From Parus major (taxonomy: Eukaryota; Chordata; Aves; Passeriformes; Paridae): a stretch of 64,000 bases of DNA. Position 1 is the first letter of the stretch. Every line of letters begins with the position of its first letter. The notes beneath the pieces are model-generated. The model had not been told where the DNA came from and made no database searches. It saw nothing but the letters and a program-made list of their open reading frames with translations. Both the position numbers and the translations under genes were made by a program. Positions 13,901 to 27,645 of the stretch are shown in pieces. Location: NCBI RefSeq assembly GCF_001522545.3, contig NC_031769.1, forward strand, positions 3,260,809 through 3,324,808, read 5' to 3'.

Positions 13901-14767
13901 TCTGATACAACTCCTTGTTGTTCCATTATCCATTAACCTTTCTTGGGGTCATCTGTGTTGACTCTCCAGCCTCACACTGTGCTGAACGTGCCTCTGAAAA
14001 TGCATCTTCAGAAACTGCATTCAGTGGGGCAAAATATTTAGTGAAGCAGTTAATCACTGATTGCTCCAAGGCTGATCTCTTTGGAAAATGACTCCATTTG
14101 CTAATTCTCCTTTCAAAATAACCAATTTCAATCAACCCTTGCCTTAGTTCATCCACTGCCTGCAGTTCTCCCAACAACAGCTGCTCCCAAACTGACTCAG
14201 GGAGAATCTGACCTCCTCATTTTCCCTAACAGGAAAACTCACCCAGGGGTTTTTCCTCACTCCAATTAGGATTTTTTGGAGCCACACACTGTGTCATTGC
14301 CATTGGCACAGCTCTAAGGGCCTGATGCTGCAATTAATGATTCCTTCTCCTAATGATCCCTCTCCAAACAATGTGAATGTGTTTCCCCCTACTGACACCT
14401 TTCCCCCCCAGTAATCCCATTTTCATGCCTCTAGTCCTGAGCCTCTGTGAGCCCCACATCATCCTTGCTCCATGGCATTGCACATTTTCTGTTCACGTGT
14501 AGATGTTCCTGTAGATGTCATGGCAGAAAGGGAGTCAGTGAAAATGGAAAGCACAAGTAGAGTTATGGCAGTTCCACTGTTTAGGTGTTCAGTTTAGGTG
14601 TTCAAAACAGTTTCAGAGTTACAGGTAGAGACCAGGATGGAAACAGATGCTTCTCCAGGGCTTTCACAACTGCTTAATTGGGATTTAAACACTTAAGCTC
14701 TGTTTGTGAATCACACGTTAGTTTTACTTGAGAAGCATTTGGGAACTTGGGATGGGTGGATTGAATG
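10921..14767. other. Intergenic, no gene seen
   Basis: A stretch near 11170-11510 ends with an ACCAATAAACTCATG motif reminiscent of an LTR R-U5 region, but no ends could be fixed. The rest is unique sequence with an A-run at 12421-12436. Confidence 0.5.
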
Positions 14768-14992
14768 TTTAGGGAGAACTGAAGAAATCCTTCCCTGTGA
14801 GGGTGGGGAGGCCCTGGCACAGGGTGCCCAGAGAAGCTGTGGCTGCCCCTGGATCCCTGGAAGTGTCCAAGGCCAGGCTGGATGGGGTTTGGAGAAGCCT
14901 GGGATAGTGGAAGATGTCCCTGCCCATGGCAGGGGGTTGGACTGGGTGATTTTAAGGTCCCTTCCTACCCAAACCATTCTATGATTCTTTTA
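14768..14992 (+). mobile_element. CR1 LINE 3' fragment
   Basis: The sense CR1 end is clear: GGTGCCCAGAGAAGCTGTGG, CTGGAAGTGTCCAAGGCCAG, TGCCCATGGCAGGGGGTTGG, and the CCAAACCATTCTATGATTCT tail. Both strands stay open by chance because the copy is GC-rich. Confidence 0.92.
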
Positions 14993-17900
14993 ATTTATAA
15001 CTTCACTCATCTCAGGTTTAGTAAATTAGTCTAACCTCATGATCCTTCACAACCAGTGGAAAGGCACAGATTTCCCTTTAGATATTTATTTTGCTATGGC
15101 CTGGCTCTGAAAAGTCTCTCTCTCCCTCAGATTTCAAAGGGAGTTTACATCACTGGCTTAATTTCCAATAGCTGAAATCAGGTGGGTTGAATCCTGTTTT
15201 CCATACTAGTTCTGTGGTTGTTTTTGTGATTGGAAAATCACCCTTAGATGTCAGATTTTTTCTTCTAGTCTTTATTATCTGACTTGACTAAGTATTTCAG
15301 CAAACCCAACATGTTTGCTGCCAAGCACATAAACACCTAAGCTGTGTTTAACATTTTTTATTCCACACAAATGCTAAAGGTAATACAGGCCATGTTTAAA
15401 ATGGGAAATATTACAGTTTATATTCCTCAATCACACAATCATAGTGTTTATCAAATAATCAAAAATTATCAAAAAATTTATATTGAAAAGACCTCTAAGA
15501 TCATTGATATATAGATTCTAGAATTTTCTGCAAAAAGTTGTGACAAAGATATTGTTGTTCATAAAGTGATGTTTACTGGTACCATGTTTTTACTGCTAAT
15601 CCAAAAAAATGGGAACTTTTTCACTGTGTGAAAATGAGTCCCTAATGTGGAACTACATTACTGCCTAAGGCTTAGTTATGTTCAATTACTGATAATGGAG
15701 AAGTTTGAGTGACTCAGGCAATGATTTCACACAGTCCTCGTACAGCTGAGGAGAGATTTGGTCACTGATTTCACAGTCCAGCCTAGGAGATACTGGGATT
15801 TTTTTTTATTTTTCTGGTGAGACTGTGCTTTGACAGAAGCTTTCCCATTACTCATCCCTGTAGCATCAAGATGCCTTGACAGGCAGTCAGGATGATAAAG
15901 TAGACGTGGTAAGGAAAACAATTTTTTTGGCAAGGTAGGTCCTCAGCAAAGCTTCAAAATTTCTTCAGACTAAGAAAGAAAACTTATGAAAGGCTGACAA
16001 CAAAAACTCACCCTCAAATCACTGGAAAACAAAAATAAGGATAACCAAGATGCTCCTTTAAAGGGAAAGAACTCCAGTCAACAAAAACCAAAACCAAATA
16101 ACCATGCACCTTATATTGATAAAGATATCTCTCTGAGTAATTGTTCTGGACACTTTTACTTCAATTTCTAAGCCCCCTATTACTGCTAATAATATTATTT
16201 ATGACTTTAAAGCATTTTTCCTACTGTAAATGTGGTCAACTAGAAGGAAAAAGAGCCAAGCCCTGACCAGGGTTATACAAGAAGTCTGTGGCAAATTAGA
16301 TAATTAAACAACGTTCTTTGACTTCTAGGCTAAGAACATATTTAAAAACATCATCCAACAACAGAAAAATAAGGAACCATAACTGACCTCTCTTTATTTT
16401 TTTTTTACCTAGAACCTGAGATACAAGAAATATTTTTCACCAAAGGCTGAATAAAAATCCCCAAAGCCTCATTTTGCACACCTTCAGAGCAGAGCACCAC
16501 GCAGTGAGCAGAATTTTGGAGAGCCAGCACTTGGATGCAGTCACTCAGAAGTTGTGTTTTGTGTTTTCCCTCCTTCCTCAAACACCCAGCCATGTTTTCT
16601 GATGACAGCTTTGTGCAAGTGGCAGATTCTCTGTCAGCAATATGCTGCTCCATGCAAGCAATTTAGCAACCAGAAGCCCCCTTTTATCAGAAACAGGGTG
16701 TAAGATGGTCATTTCTCTATAAAGATATCTTCTCCAAAAGGGGGACTCTGGCCAGTGAAAATATCTTCCCTAATAAATATTTTAGAGTTTTTGGGGTTTT
16801 TTTTTCAGCTCAAATCCTGCCCTCTATGTATGCACACCACAGATAAAGTATTGTAGATCAGCCTTCTGTGCCTGTGCTTGGCATCTCGCAGAAGCAAGGC
16901 AACATTTTGGATCTGCTCCTTGCTTTGACACTGAGATTTGGGGTTAATGGCAGGATTTGTGTCAGGGGAGATACATCTGACCTGCCCAGAGTGAGGCAGG
17001 GTGGGAGGATGCAGGGATGGCTCCAGAGGGTGATGCTCGTGCCTGTGAATGAGAACAGGTGGAGGTGTCCCAGGCACGGTGTTGGGAATTTGTTTTAATG
17101 TAAACATTGATCTGAATTAGAGCTTCTGCAGGGTGGAGCAAATCTAGGAAATGAGCGATGCAAAAAGTCATTTACACAAATGGAAATCTTTATTCTGTGA
17201 TCTGCAGCAGGGCTGCTGTGGGAGCAGAGCTCTGCTCTTGCTCTGAAACATGGGAGGGGGATCAGAGAGGGGCAGAGCTGGATAATGTGGGAGGATTCTC
17301 ACTTTGGGGGTGCCATTGCACAGGTCAGGCCATTCTCCTCAGGGAAAACCAAAGGGAATGCAAACCAAACATCTGTTTTTCACAAGGGTGATGGACAAAG
17401 AGTGAGAGAAGCTCAGGATGCTGTACTGCAGAGACTGAATTAATCCCTGCTCGAGGCCTTTTGCTGTATCTGTTGCCAAACACGCTCTAATACAAAGGGG
17501 TGCATGGTCCTGGTGGGACAATATTTACCAAAAAAATGTGTCTCAAAAGGAAATTTTTATTTTTCATGTTTCCATATAAAGACTGGAGTTCACTGTTGCC
17601 TCTTGTTCTCTTAATACTTGCAATTAATGAGTTGTCATTCCAATTGTGTAATAAATTCTATTGTTAGATTATCCTTATTAATTTTGATTTTTAGAATAAG
17701 GATTGCTGTTTTATATTTTAGTTCTATTTGACATCATGATAGTTTTTAATTTTAATTCAATCCAGACTAATTTATCCTTATAGATTGACTGCTATGTATA
17801 AGCACACAAATATTTAAACTCACAAACTGTCCATAAAGACTCAGAAGCACAGATCTATAACACATAAAAATGTAGACAAATTCCATCTGTATAAACATAA

Positions 17901-19956
17901 AGAAATGCAGATTAAAAACCAAACTGCCAATTTATTTCTATTTCTTTTTGAATTTATTCAATTCAAAGCTCGAAAACAAAGCTGGCATAGAAGACATCAA
18001 ATATACTGAGATATGTCTAGCACAAGTCAATGTAAATTGTACTGTCAGTGCTGTCTCCTTGCTTACACCATCAATTTGGGAGCAACTTTAAGCTTTGATT
18101 CAAATGTCTGCTCATTTTGAAAATGACAAATGAGTAGGAAAACATTTGCACTGACATGGGGACATTCGTTTCTTAGAACCCACAGCTACAAAAGCACTGG
18201 GTGATCAAAATTATGAAAAATTGTGTTCCATTTTCCCTGGGAGAGATGTATCTGAGACTGCCCAATTTCTTTTTATGCACTGCCACATTTATTACTATAG
18301 TAACAACATACAGCTCTCTAATTTGCTTGATTGCAGGCTGGGGATCAGAGAGAAAAGCAGATTGGTGAAATTTTCAGTAAGATATGAATCTTTCTACTTA
18401 AAAAATTGTCCAAGAAGGAACATTCAGTTCTTTGCTGTTGTTGCACAAAAATGAAGCCATTTTATTTTTTGTCCTCAGCAAGACTTGAAGGAGGAAAAAA
18501 ACCAAATTACTTTTGCTTTCTTTTAGCTTTTATTCCTTTTAGTTTTGTCACTGTGAGTTTAGAACTTTCCAAAAACTTCTCCAACATTGATGCTTTTCAT
18601 CCACTGTTCTGTTTTTTTAATTTCATTTTGGATTGTCTTAAAGAAAACAATTTTGTCATTATTGTAACACCAGTACCTCTAAAATCCAAAATTCCACTTA
18701 AATTTGTTTTCTCTTCAAATGCCACATACAAATAAGCAGGAATCTTCTTGTTGCTATCACTGTACAATGATTTGGGGTAAACAGAAGTGGATTTACTGAG
18801 TTTTTGCCACATCCTTTGCTCTGTTTTTAATCTTACAGACAACAAACATCACTTGTATATTTATCCCCCTGTGCTTTCAAAAGGGTTGTGCTAGTAAATT
18901 GGAACATCCTGAATTTTTATTTGCCAGGAAGGGCAGCAAAGGCAAATTTTCCTGTGCTCCAGATGCCTCCTGTGGCTAAGGACACCCAGAGCAATGCCCA
19001 GAGCAGGATTTCTCCCTCCTCTTCTCTACATGTGTTTGAAAGGCAGAACTGCAGGAAATGCACCCACAGGTTCTTGACTTAGACATTTACAAACAACCTG
19101 GTTGAAGTATAGCCACTTCCACCCTCACTTCAAAGCAAAGAGGGAATTTTTGCCCTGCTAAAGGTCAAACCTGTTTTGGTGAATCTATACTATTCAGATT
19201 CCATAAAACCAGAAAGCCATTTTCTATGTTATTTTTCACTTGAATGCGAAATGCTGTTATCCTGGGAATGTAAAGCAGGAAATGAACTATATTTTGCTTG
19301 AGAAGAAAGTATTTTTGATAGAAAAAGAAAACAACTCACTTGCCTGGAGGTGTTATTATGTCTGCCAAAACCAGAAGTGCTCTTAAGTTACCCTTAAAGC
19401 ATAATATGCACGCAGCAAAAAAAAAATATAAAGCAGAAACTGAAAGTTACTCTCCAGTGTAATTCATTCTGAGAATCCAGCTCCTTCACAGTCATTATAC
19501 ACTTGGTAATAGAATTCTCCAAACCAAGCACAAGATATGTTTTCTACAGCCTATTATGGCTAACATCAAAAGAGTCAGGAAAGCAGAGATTTCATACCAT
19601 TTGAATAAACTGATTTAAATGCACTTCATCTGCCCAGTGATCAAAACAACGTGTGGGACTGATAAGGCTTTTTTCTTTTTTAGTTTCCTTTTTCATGTTT
19701 TCAAGGGTGATTTATATTACAATTTCCATCCTAATGGCCACAGTTTGTACTTTTTGAAGGAATTCAAAGAGATTTGAGTGAAAAATAAGGAGAGGAATAC
19801 CAGCATCTGAATGATGGTGCAGAGGTCATATAACTCTATGCTGAGCAATGTATAAACTGAAACACCATCAATCAAATTGCCAACAACCTCTGGAAAACTC
19901 CTATGGATGTAAAGGTACCATGCCGTGGAGAAGAGGATCAGAATTGTAAAGTACAG
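14993..19956. other. Intergenic, no gene seen
   Basis: Mostly unique AT-rich sequence. A moderately GC-richer patch at 16860-17300 has open frames on both strands of up to 100 codons, but none resembles a known protein. Confidence 0.55.
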
Positions 19957-20440
19957 GATCCAGAAAATCAGAGAACCATGGAATGGTTTTGGGTGGAAGT
20001 GACCTTAAAGATCATCCAGTTCCACCCCCTGCCATGGCAGGGACACCTCCCACTATCCCAGGCTGCTCCAAGCCCTGTCCAACCTGGCCTTGGACACTTC
20101 CAGGGATCCAGGGGCAGCCACAGCTTCTCTGGACACCCTGTGCCAGGGCCTGCCCACCCTCACAGGGAAGAATTTCTTCCTAAACTCTAAAACAATTTTA
20201 CCCTCTTCAGTTTAAAGCCATTCCCCACTGTCCCCAGTCCCTGTCCAGTTCTGGAGCCCTTTCAGGCCCTGGAAGGAGCTCTGAGCTCTCCCTGGAGCCT
20301 TCTCCTCTCCAGGTGAGCACCCCCAGCTCTCCCAGCCTGCTCCACAGTGAATTTCTCCAGCCCTCAAAGCATCTTTGTGGCCTCCTCTGGACTCATTCCA
20401 ACAGCTCCAACATCCTTCCCACATTGTGATGAACCTGTCA
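19957..20440 (-). mobile_element. CR1 LINE 3' fragment
   Basis: This is a longer inverted copy: GAACCATGGAATGGTTTTGG, CCTGCCATGGCAGGGACACC, CACAGGGAAGAATTTCTTCC, then TCCCTGGAGCCTTCTCCTCT and GGCCTCCTCTGGACTCATTC, the order expected on the complementary strand of CR1. Confidence 0.92.
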
Positions 20441-20646
20441 CCACCCCAGCCTGTCCTACAAGGTTATAACGCACTAAATCCTACACTGTAGGCCCATAAG
20501 ATGATCCCAGTGATATGGATACGGCAAAAGATACTCAGGAGATAAGGAGATGAAGTGAAATCAAGCTTTTACTTGAAAAAGAGGGGAAATAAATTCCATA
20601 GCTTGAAAAAAATTGTCTACTTTTAACCAGTTTTGTGTTGGGATAT

Positions 20647-21097
20647 TGGGTTGGTTGGTTGGTTGGTTGGTTGGTTGGTTAGTTGGTTGGTGAATTGGTT
20701 GGTTGATTGGTTGGTTGATTGGGTTGATTGGTTGGTTAGTTGGTTGGTTGGATGATGGTTGGTTGATTGGTTGATTGGTTGGTTGGTTGGTTGGTTGATT
20801 GGTTGATTGGTTGGTTGGTTGGTTAATTGGTTGGTTGGTTGGTTGGTTAATTGGTTGGTCGGTTGGTTGGTTGGTTGATTGGGTTGGTTGATTGATTGGT
20901 TGGTTGGTCGGTTGGTCGGTTGATTGGGTTGATTGGTTGGTTGGTTGGTTGGTTGGTTGGTAGGTTGATTGGGTTGATTGGTTGGTTGGTTGGTTGGTTG
21001 ATTGGGTTGATTGGTTGGTTGGTTGGTTGGTTGATTGGATGATGGTTGGTTGGTTGGTTGGTTGGTTGGTTGGCTGGTTGGCTGGTTGGTTGGTTAT
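20647..21097. repeat. Compound TTGG/TTGA tetramer array
   Basis: About 450 bp of GGTT units is interrupted by TTGATTGG and GGGTTGATTGG variants and by single GTCGGT and GATGATGG blocks. Multi-unit blocks such as GGTTGATTGGGTTGATTGG recur, so the array has some higher-order duplication. The minus strand stays open as Asn-Gln-Pro-Thr repeats purely because 4-bp units cycle through three frames without stops. Confidence 0.95.
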
Positions 21098-23509
21098 TTT
21101 GGGGGTGTATTTATTTATTTTTAAGACCAACCATGCCCATCAGAAAAGGTAAAAGAGCATCAGTTTTCATGTGCCAAGGCACAGTGGAAGTGTGCAGCTG
21201 AATGGATGTTCTGGGGAGGGCTGTACTCCCCAGAACTCACAACAGGAGAGAGAAGAAGAGTTCAGGATGTGATAGATGTGTCCTAATTTAATCCTTTAAA
21301 AGGTAGAGGTCTAACCATAAGACAGGCACTGCCGTTGACATCCACAGAAGGAAATAAACACTCACAGGGAATCATAAAAATTCATCAGATGAGTGAGCTT
21401 TGGAGGAAACTGCTTCCAGTGACAGAAGAGAGCAGAAGGTGACCACTGATGTCTTTGACAGATAAAACAAAGAGGAAGGAATTCAATGTCTGCTTTAATG
21501 TCATACTTCCTCCAAAAAAAATAAAAATAAATAAAAAAGTTACTTCCAGCAGAATTTCATGCACTCTCCTAAATTAATAGATGTCTGATAGTTTTGTGCA
21601 TAAAAGCAGGACCCAAGGTGAAGTAAAGCTCAGGAAAAATGTTCCTTCAAATGAATTTTGCTCTTCTAGGAGCACAGACATCCACTTTTCTTGATAATTA
21701 CATTAAATATGAGCTGGGTTTGGCACAGAAACAAGTTAATAAGTGTGAACCACTTATTCAGAGTGGATGCTCCTTTAATTTTAATCAGTTTCACATGGCT
21801 AACTGTTAATTTCTTAGTAAAGTGAATAATCCTGTTGGAGAAACAGAAATATGTGAGAGTAAACAAGCAGACTATAACCTTCAGCTGAGAGGGAAGGGGA
21901 AGGACTTTCAGAGCATGAAGTACAGTGAGTGAAAAATAAGCCATATGCCAGCTATTACCCCTTGATAGTTGCTTTGGATACCGAGGAGCATTACTCTGTC
22001 TGCTTGTGCAATGTGAGAAGTGGAATTAAGATTTCAGGAACACAGTTTAATACTCAGGGGAGGCTAATACATATGCATAAGTTAGGAACATTAGTTTTAA
22101 TAAGGAAATTCATTAGATTACCCAGAAGCTTTTTATCATTTTTTTTTAAAAATCCAAGTGGTACTCTGTTACAAATAAAGTATTGCTGGCTGATGAGCCC
22201 CAAATTAAACTTCAACCTACTTTTTCATTTAATTCAATGAGAATATATGGCTTCTTCAGTTCTTTTTTTGAAATGGAGAGCTACTAATAAATCTGATTTT
22301 GTTTGGCTCTCTCTTCAAGGAGAGCTTTAAAAGACTTATTTGTTAATATTGAATTAATTTTTGGGGAGGGATAGACCCTTAGCTGGACATCATCACTTCT
22401 TTTCTACCAAAGGCATGAAGCTTGCTATGCTAATTAACTTCAGGTGAAAATTATTAATATTTCAATACTATCAAGTTGCTGAAAAAAACCCCTAGATCCT
22501 AAAGAGGAGCAGAACTGCAGGCTTGCTCTGCAGTCTCTAAAGCTCCAAGTTCAAAGAATTGCCTATTGATAACGTCTCTTTTGCAGTATTAATTTAATCA
22601 TAAATTAGAGGAATTTAGAGGTATTTATGTACCTGGAGAGGAGCTTGGGCACCCAACTCCTTTATGGAGGTCTAGACTGAAACACATTAATCTACAGTTC
22701 CAGGGCCTTTAGATAGAGGATCTGAATTGCACCTTTAAAAATAAACACTGTAGCTTCTGTCCCTCTTTTTCCAAGAAGGTATTTTCTCTCAATCTCATTT
22801 AAGTGGCTTAAAAGTTTAGAGTTTGGACAATTCAATCTCAGCTTATAATGGATAAAGGAAGATAAAGTTACTGATTGGGGGATTTCCCCTAAAACTTTAT
22901 TAAATTCTATGACATCTGGGAGATAATAATTTAAATAACCTATTGTTGCAAAGAAATGGTCAAACCTACACATGTCAGTTGTGTTTATTTAATAAAATTT
23001 TGTGGCTTTTAAAATCACACAGCATTTCCCACTTCGGTTTTTTTGTCTGTGGAGATTGCTTGAAACTAGAGAGCAGAACATTTTAATGTGCAGTCAGAGT
23101 CAGAAGCGTAAGGTCTCTCTTTTCCAAAGAAAATAGGTCAAAGAATGGGGAGAACAGAGTGTGAGAAACAGAAAGAATGGTGACAGAGTGTGAGGAGGAG
23201 CAGGAAGGTATCAAGGTCTTTAATTGAGCTCCTTTGCTGTTAAAATGAATCCCATGCAATGGCTCTTGGGCAGGAGCTGCTGGCTGTTCTCAAGAGCTGT
23301 CTGACAGTAACCACAAAGCCATATTAATGCTCCTGGCACCTGAAAGCATCAGACCATGATGGCTTCATCCTCATTAAAGTCACTTCTAAACCACCTTCCA
23401 TAAGCTGCAAAACAAAGAAGAAATAGGCATGGTGAGATTACTGCTCCTAATTTGTAGGGCAGAAGTTTAAATTGTCACTTTCTGTAACGCCCTGAGAAGA
23501 GGATGCAGC
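21098..23509. other. Intergenic, no gene seen; possible conserved noncoding patch
   Basis: No gene is seen. The stretch 21930-22320 is free of repeats and contains homeobox- and POU-like words (ATATGCATAA, TTCATTAGATTA), a weak hint of a noncoding element. Confidence 0.4.
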
Positions 23510-23795
23510 AACCAGTGGTAGGAAGAGAGGACCTGGCCTCAAGCTGTGACAGGGGAGGTTCAGGCTGGACAACAGAAAGAATTTCTCCACCAAAAGGGTT
23601 GTAAAACACTGGAATGTGCTGACCAGGGAGGTGTTGGAGTCCCCACCCCTGGAGGTGGCCAAGGAAGGGCTGGAAGTGGCACTCGGTGCTCTGGGCTGGG
23701 GAGAAGGTGGGGATTGGGCACAGCTTGGACTCAGTGCTCTTTGAGATTTTCAACCTCAGTGATTCTGTGATTCAGTTCCATTCCATGATCCTTTT
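23510..23795 (+). mobile_element. CR1 LINE 3' fragment
   Basis: The sense copy shows GGCCTCAAGCTGTGACAGGG, GAATTTCTCCACCAAAAGGG, AGGTGTTGGAGTCCCCACCC and an ATTCTGTGATTC tail. It is of a subfamily different from the copy at 14768. Confidence 0.85.
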
Positions 23796-26299
23796 AGAGG
23801 CTTTTTGTTTCCCTGGCTGCAACATGAAGATGAGGAAGTGTTTGATATTGCCCCTTAGCCAAGAAATGGTGGTTGACCATGTACAAGCTGCTTTGTCAGG
23901 TGTGGTGTGAGGTGAAACCCTCGGGGAAAGGAGCCTTTCCCTGATCTCCAATATTTCATAGAAATCATGTGAAAACTGTGTTTTCTTTTTTGAAAGGCCA
24001 GTTGGGCTTCCTTCATAGTTAACAGGGGAAAAAGATTTCAGGACATGCTTTATTTTATCTATTTTAGATGTTTATTTGGCAAGGGGTGAGCTGGTCACAA
24101 AACCCACTGATTCTGCTGACTGAATCTCCACTTGTCAGAGGGAGTCAAACGTGCTGGGTCAAATATAAATATTGAAACTATAAATATCTACTCTTAGCAT
24201 ATAAAACCCACATTCCACACTGAAAACCAGCCAGTCCTCTGGCTCCAAAACAGCCAATCTTGGTGAAAGCAGCGGGCAGCAGCCACCATCAGCCTTCCCA
24301 CTACCAGAAACATTTCCTCAAGTGACTGCAATCCAGCAGTGAGCCTCCACCAGCAGATAAATGCTTCCTTTGGGACATGCCCACAGCCATCTACATTTGG
24401 ATGGCACAGAGCAGCTGAGTGTGTAATTCATATTTATGTGCTGTCAGGACTTAAAAACTGATCACTTCTCCCAATCCAGTGAAAAGACATGCAAGAAATG
24501 AAAAGAAATATTTTGTTGAAATTATAGGTTCAGCAAATTGAGGCGTTTTCTTTTTTTCCTTTTTGTCCAGTAACCGGTGATGAGATCTGAAATTTGTCTC
24601 AGCCAAAGAGAGCTAAACCCACATAAACCTTTCCTAACCACTAGGCTGAAATCTGGTGGGTTCTAAATCCTCCTGCCAATATTTTTTTGTTATTCATGCT
24701 AATTTCCACTTACCCATGCTCAAGAGAGGAATAGGATTTGTGGTTAGCTGATGCACCCAGGAGACAGAGAGCTGCATGTTCACCATGCTCTGATGAATGC
24801 ATACATTACATATATTAATTGGAAGTGGAACTGAAGCCTTGCTCCCTGTCCTCCAGTAAGTAACTGGCCTCTGGGGCTCAAAATCACATTTACTAATCTC
24901 TCTCTCTCTCAGTGGTCCAATTCATGCTGAATTATTTCATGCAAAGCAGAGCAGCTTAAGGAGAGGGTGAAAACATCTGCTTCCCACTCACCAGAGCAGT
25001 CCTCAGGAGCTGGGGGCATTTTGGCTGGAGGGTCTTGTGCACACACAGAGGGTTCATCTCTGGTATTGTGCCAGGGTTTCTCACCATCCAGGGGGAGGAT
25101 CTGCTGGGCAGCCTCCCAGGTAAAAGGTGGCAGAATTTCCTCCATGGAAGAAAGGATTCCTCTCTATTTTGAGTCTTATTTTTTGTCTGTGTGTTTGATT
25201 TTTTTATATAAACAGAAGACTAAGTTGTTTAATTCCAGGAGCATATATAACTGTGAATTCCTTATAAGCAGAAGGCAGAAGTTCATGATAAAGCACTGAA
25301 ATCCTCCAGAGTAGCACAATTCAAGGGACAACTCTGCTTTAGAATTACTTTTTTCCCAGCCAGCATTTTCCTATGGGCAGCACTGGCTGTTTTAGTTCTC
25401 CTCCTCCTGCAATTCCAGCTTGGGTGCTCTGGATTGTGCTCAGCAGCCTGGCACCCGAGGCCACTGTCACAAGGAGCACTGTGGCACATTATCCACCATC
25501 CCACAGGTGACACAGAGTGATTTATTAACTCTCACACAAAAAGTGTGTGGAGAATGGCAGGGCTGAACCTGTTTCCTGAATCTTAATGTAGTGTCTTATC
25601 TACTGCACTGTGTTTTCTCTGAAGGTTTAAATTTTGGAAATTTTGACAAGCAGATGCCTTTCAGTTCCATTTTAATGTCTCAGAATTCAGTCATGCACAT
25701 ATTGCCTGGGTCAAATTGTGATTTGTGGTATCAAAGACAATTATTTTTCATTTTATGGTTCTTGGGTAGGCAGTTTGTAATGTGCAATGTAACTTGACTG
25801 TCCTATTTGATGTATTGATTGTTCCTTTCCTACTTTGACTGGGAAAGATATTTTTTTCTTAAAATATATTTTTGCATGGAATAAAATGGAATTAATCCTT
25901 TCTTTTATTTCTTTTCCTCCTTATTTATTTATTTGTGTTTTTTTTTTGTTTGTTTTTTGTTTTTTAACACAGCATACAAGGGAATTCTCATTCTGGTTAC
26001 TAAATCTTGAAAGAGAAGAGCAATACCTCCAACAGGCCAAGAACCCTCCATGGAAATAAAAGCATCTGGGTAGGACTATTTAGATTTTAAAAAACCCTGT
26101 TAATTTACACAATTAATTTTATTCTGTGTGAGAGGGTTCAGTCCTCAAAAATTAAGGGCACTCTACACTTAACAATAGAGTATGATTATAAATCTGAACA
26201 AACCAAGGTGCCCTGCCCAGACCCAGGCAGACCAACTGAATTACAGACTTTAGGGTATCAAAATCCTAATTCAGGGCAGGGAGAAGACACATGAGCAGC
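23796..26299. other. Intergenic, no gene seen
   Basis: Unique sequence with a T-rich patch at 25905-25970. No coding signal. Confidence 0.55.
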
Positions 26300-26465
26300 A
26301 GGTTGAGGGAGGTTCTCCCTCTGCTCTGCTCTTGTGAGATCCCACTCCAGGTCGGGGTTCCCCAGCATCAGAGGGATGTGGATTTATTGAAGAAAGTCCA
26401 GAGGAGGCCACAGAGATGCTCCAAGGGATGGAGAACCTTGTTGTGACCCAGCTCTGAGGGAGAAT
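26300..26465 (+). mobile_element. Diverged CR1 fragment
   Basis: GAAGAAAGTCCAGAGGAGGC followed by CACAGAGATGCTCCAAGGGA is a well-known internal CR1 3' segment in sense. The flanking parts are too diverged to place the ends. Confidence 0.6.
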
Positions 26466-26663
26466 TACTGAGAGTCTTGCTAATAGATTCCTTGGGTGAA
26501 CTTGAAACAAAACTGAGTTAAAAGGCAGGTTTATTAAAAAAAACAACAAAAACAACAAAAACCAAAAAAACAACAAATTGTAGTGGAAAGGAGGTATTTA
26601 TATATTGTATATGGTTCCTTTCTGTAAAAATATAAAAATATAATAAATATTTATGGAAGGAAG

Positions 26664-26860
26664 NNNNNNNNNNNNNNNNNNNNNNNNNNNNNNNNNNNNN
26701 NNNNNNNNNNNNNNNNNNNNNNNNNNNNNNNNNNNNNNNNNNNNNNNNNNNNNNNNNNNNNNNNNNNNNNNNNNNNNNNNNNNNNNNNNNNNNNNNNNNN
26801 NNNNNNNNNNNNNNNNNNNNNNNNNNNNNNNNNNNNNNNNNNNNNNNNNNNNNNNNNNNN
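26664..26860. other. Assembly gap (N)
   Basis: This is 197 N between a GGAAGGAAG start and a GGGAA array, so the missing sequence is almost certainly more GGGAA or GGAA repeat. Confidence 0.97.
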
Positions 26861-26933
26861 GGAAGGGAAGGGAAGGGAAGGGAAGGGAAGGGAAGGGAAG
26901 GGAAGGGAAGGGAAGGGAAGGGAAGGGAAGGGT
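26861..26933. repeat. (GGGAA)n pentamer microsatellite
   Basis: About 14 clean GGGAA units adjoin the gap on their left. A purine-only strand of this kind can form triplex structures and is hard to sequence. Confidence 0.96.
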
Positions 26934-27645
26934 AAAGATAAAAGATATTACTACCCATGGATCCAGTGGCAAGGCTTGAACCCTGTTCTGTAGTTTAAAC
27001 CACACAAACTTAGCTGTCTAAACACAGACCTCTACATATGTGCAGAGTGTCTGAGTGTTCATGGTGGCAATGAGGGTCTGATCAACGTTGCAGAGTTGAG
27101 AGGATGGATCCAGGCTCCAGGTGGAGAATGGAACACCAGGATGGACCTTCCAGCACCTCCCTTAGCAGGCTGAGTTTGTTTTTCTGCCAGTCCCTTGGGC
27201 CACCAGGGAGTCACAGTGTGGCTGACTCTGATATGGGCATCTCTGGGACCACTTGACACCTGTGTTATCACAGCTGAGCCAGGAGTGGGGTGTGGACACA
27301 GCATCCACTGTGCATGAACAAGATGCTTCTAGAGACAGAGATCAGAAATGAAACCTGTCTGCTTTCACATGGGAAAATATTTGCAGACCATTTGCCTCTT
27401 TGGGGTTGAACAGTTTCCTTCTCCAGCAGAGCATGGAGAAAAGGTCACAGTGATTTTGAGATAATGGCTGCTGGTACCTACAAGAGGGACAGGATGTGAG
27501 CACTGAAGGCCTTGCTTTGTGTATTCCAGACCATCAGTTCCAGAGGGTACATTATTCTGAGAGTTCCTTACAGGGAGGGCTACAAGCTTTCTCTAATGAG
27601 CAGTGGAGGAAGGAAGGAAGGTTATGCAAGAGGTAAAGAAGTCAC

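Noticed and set aside
20561..21130. 189-codon minus-strand frame of Asn-Gln-Pro-Thr repeats.
   Set aside because: It is a translation of the TTGG microsatellite, with no start context or non-repeat domain.
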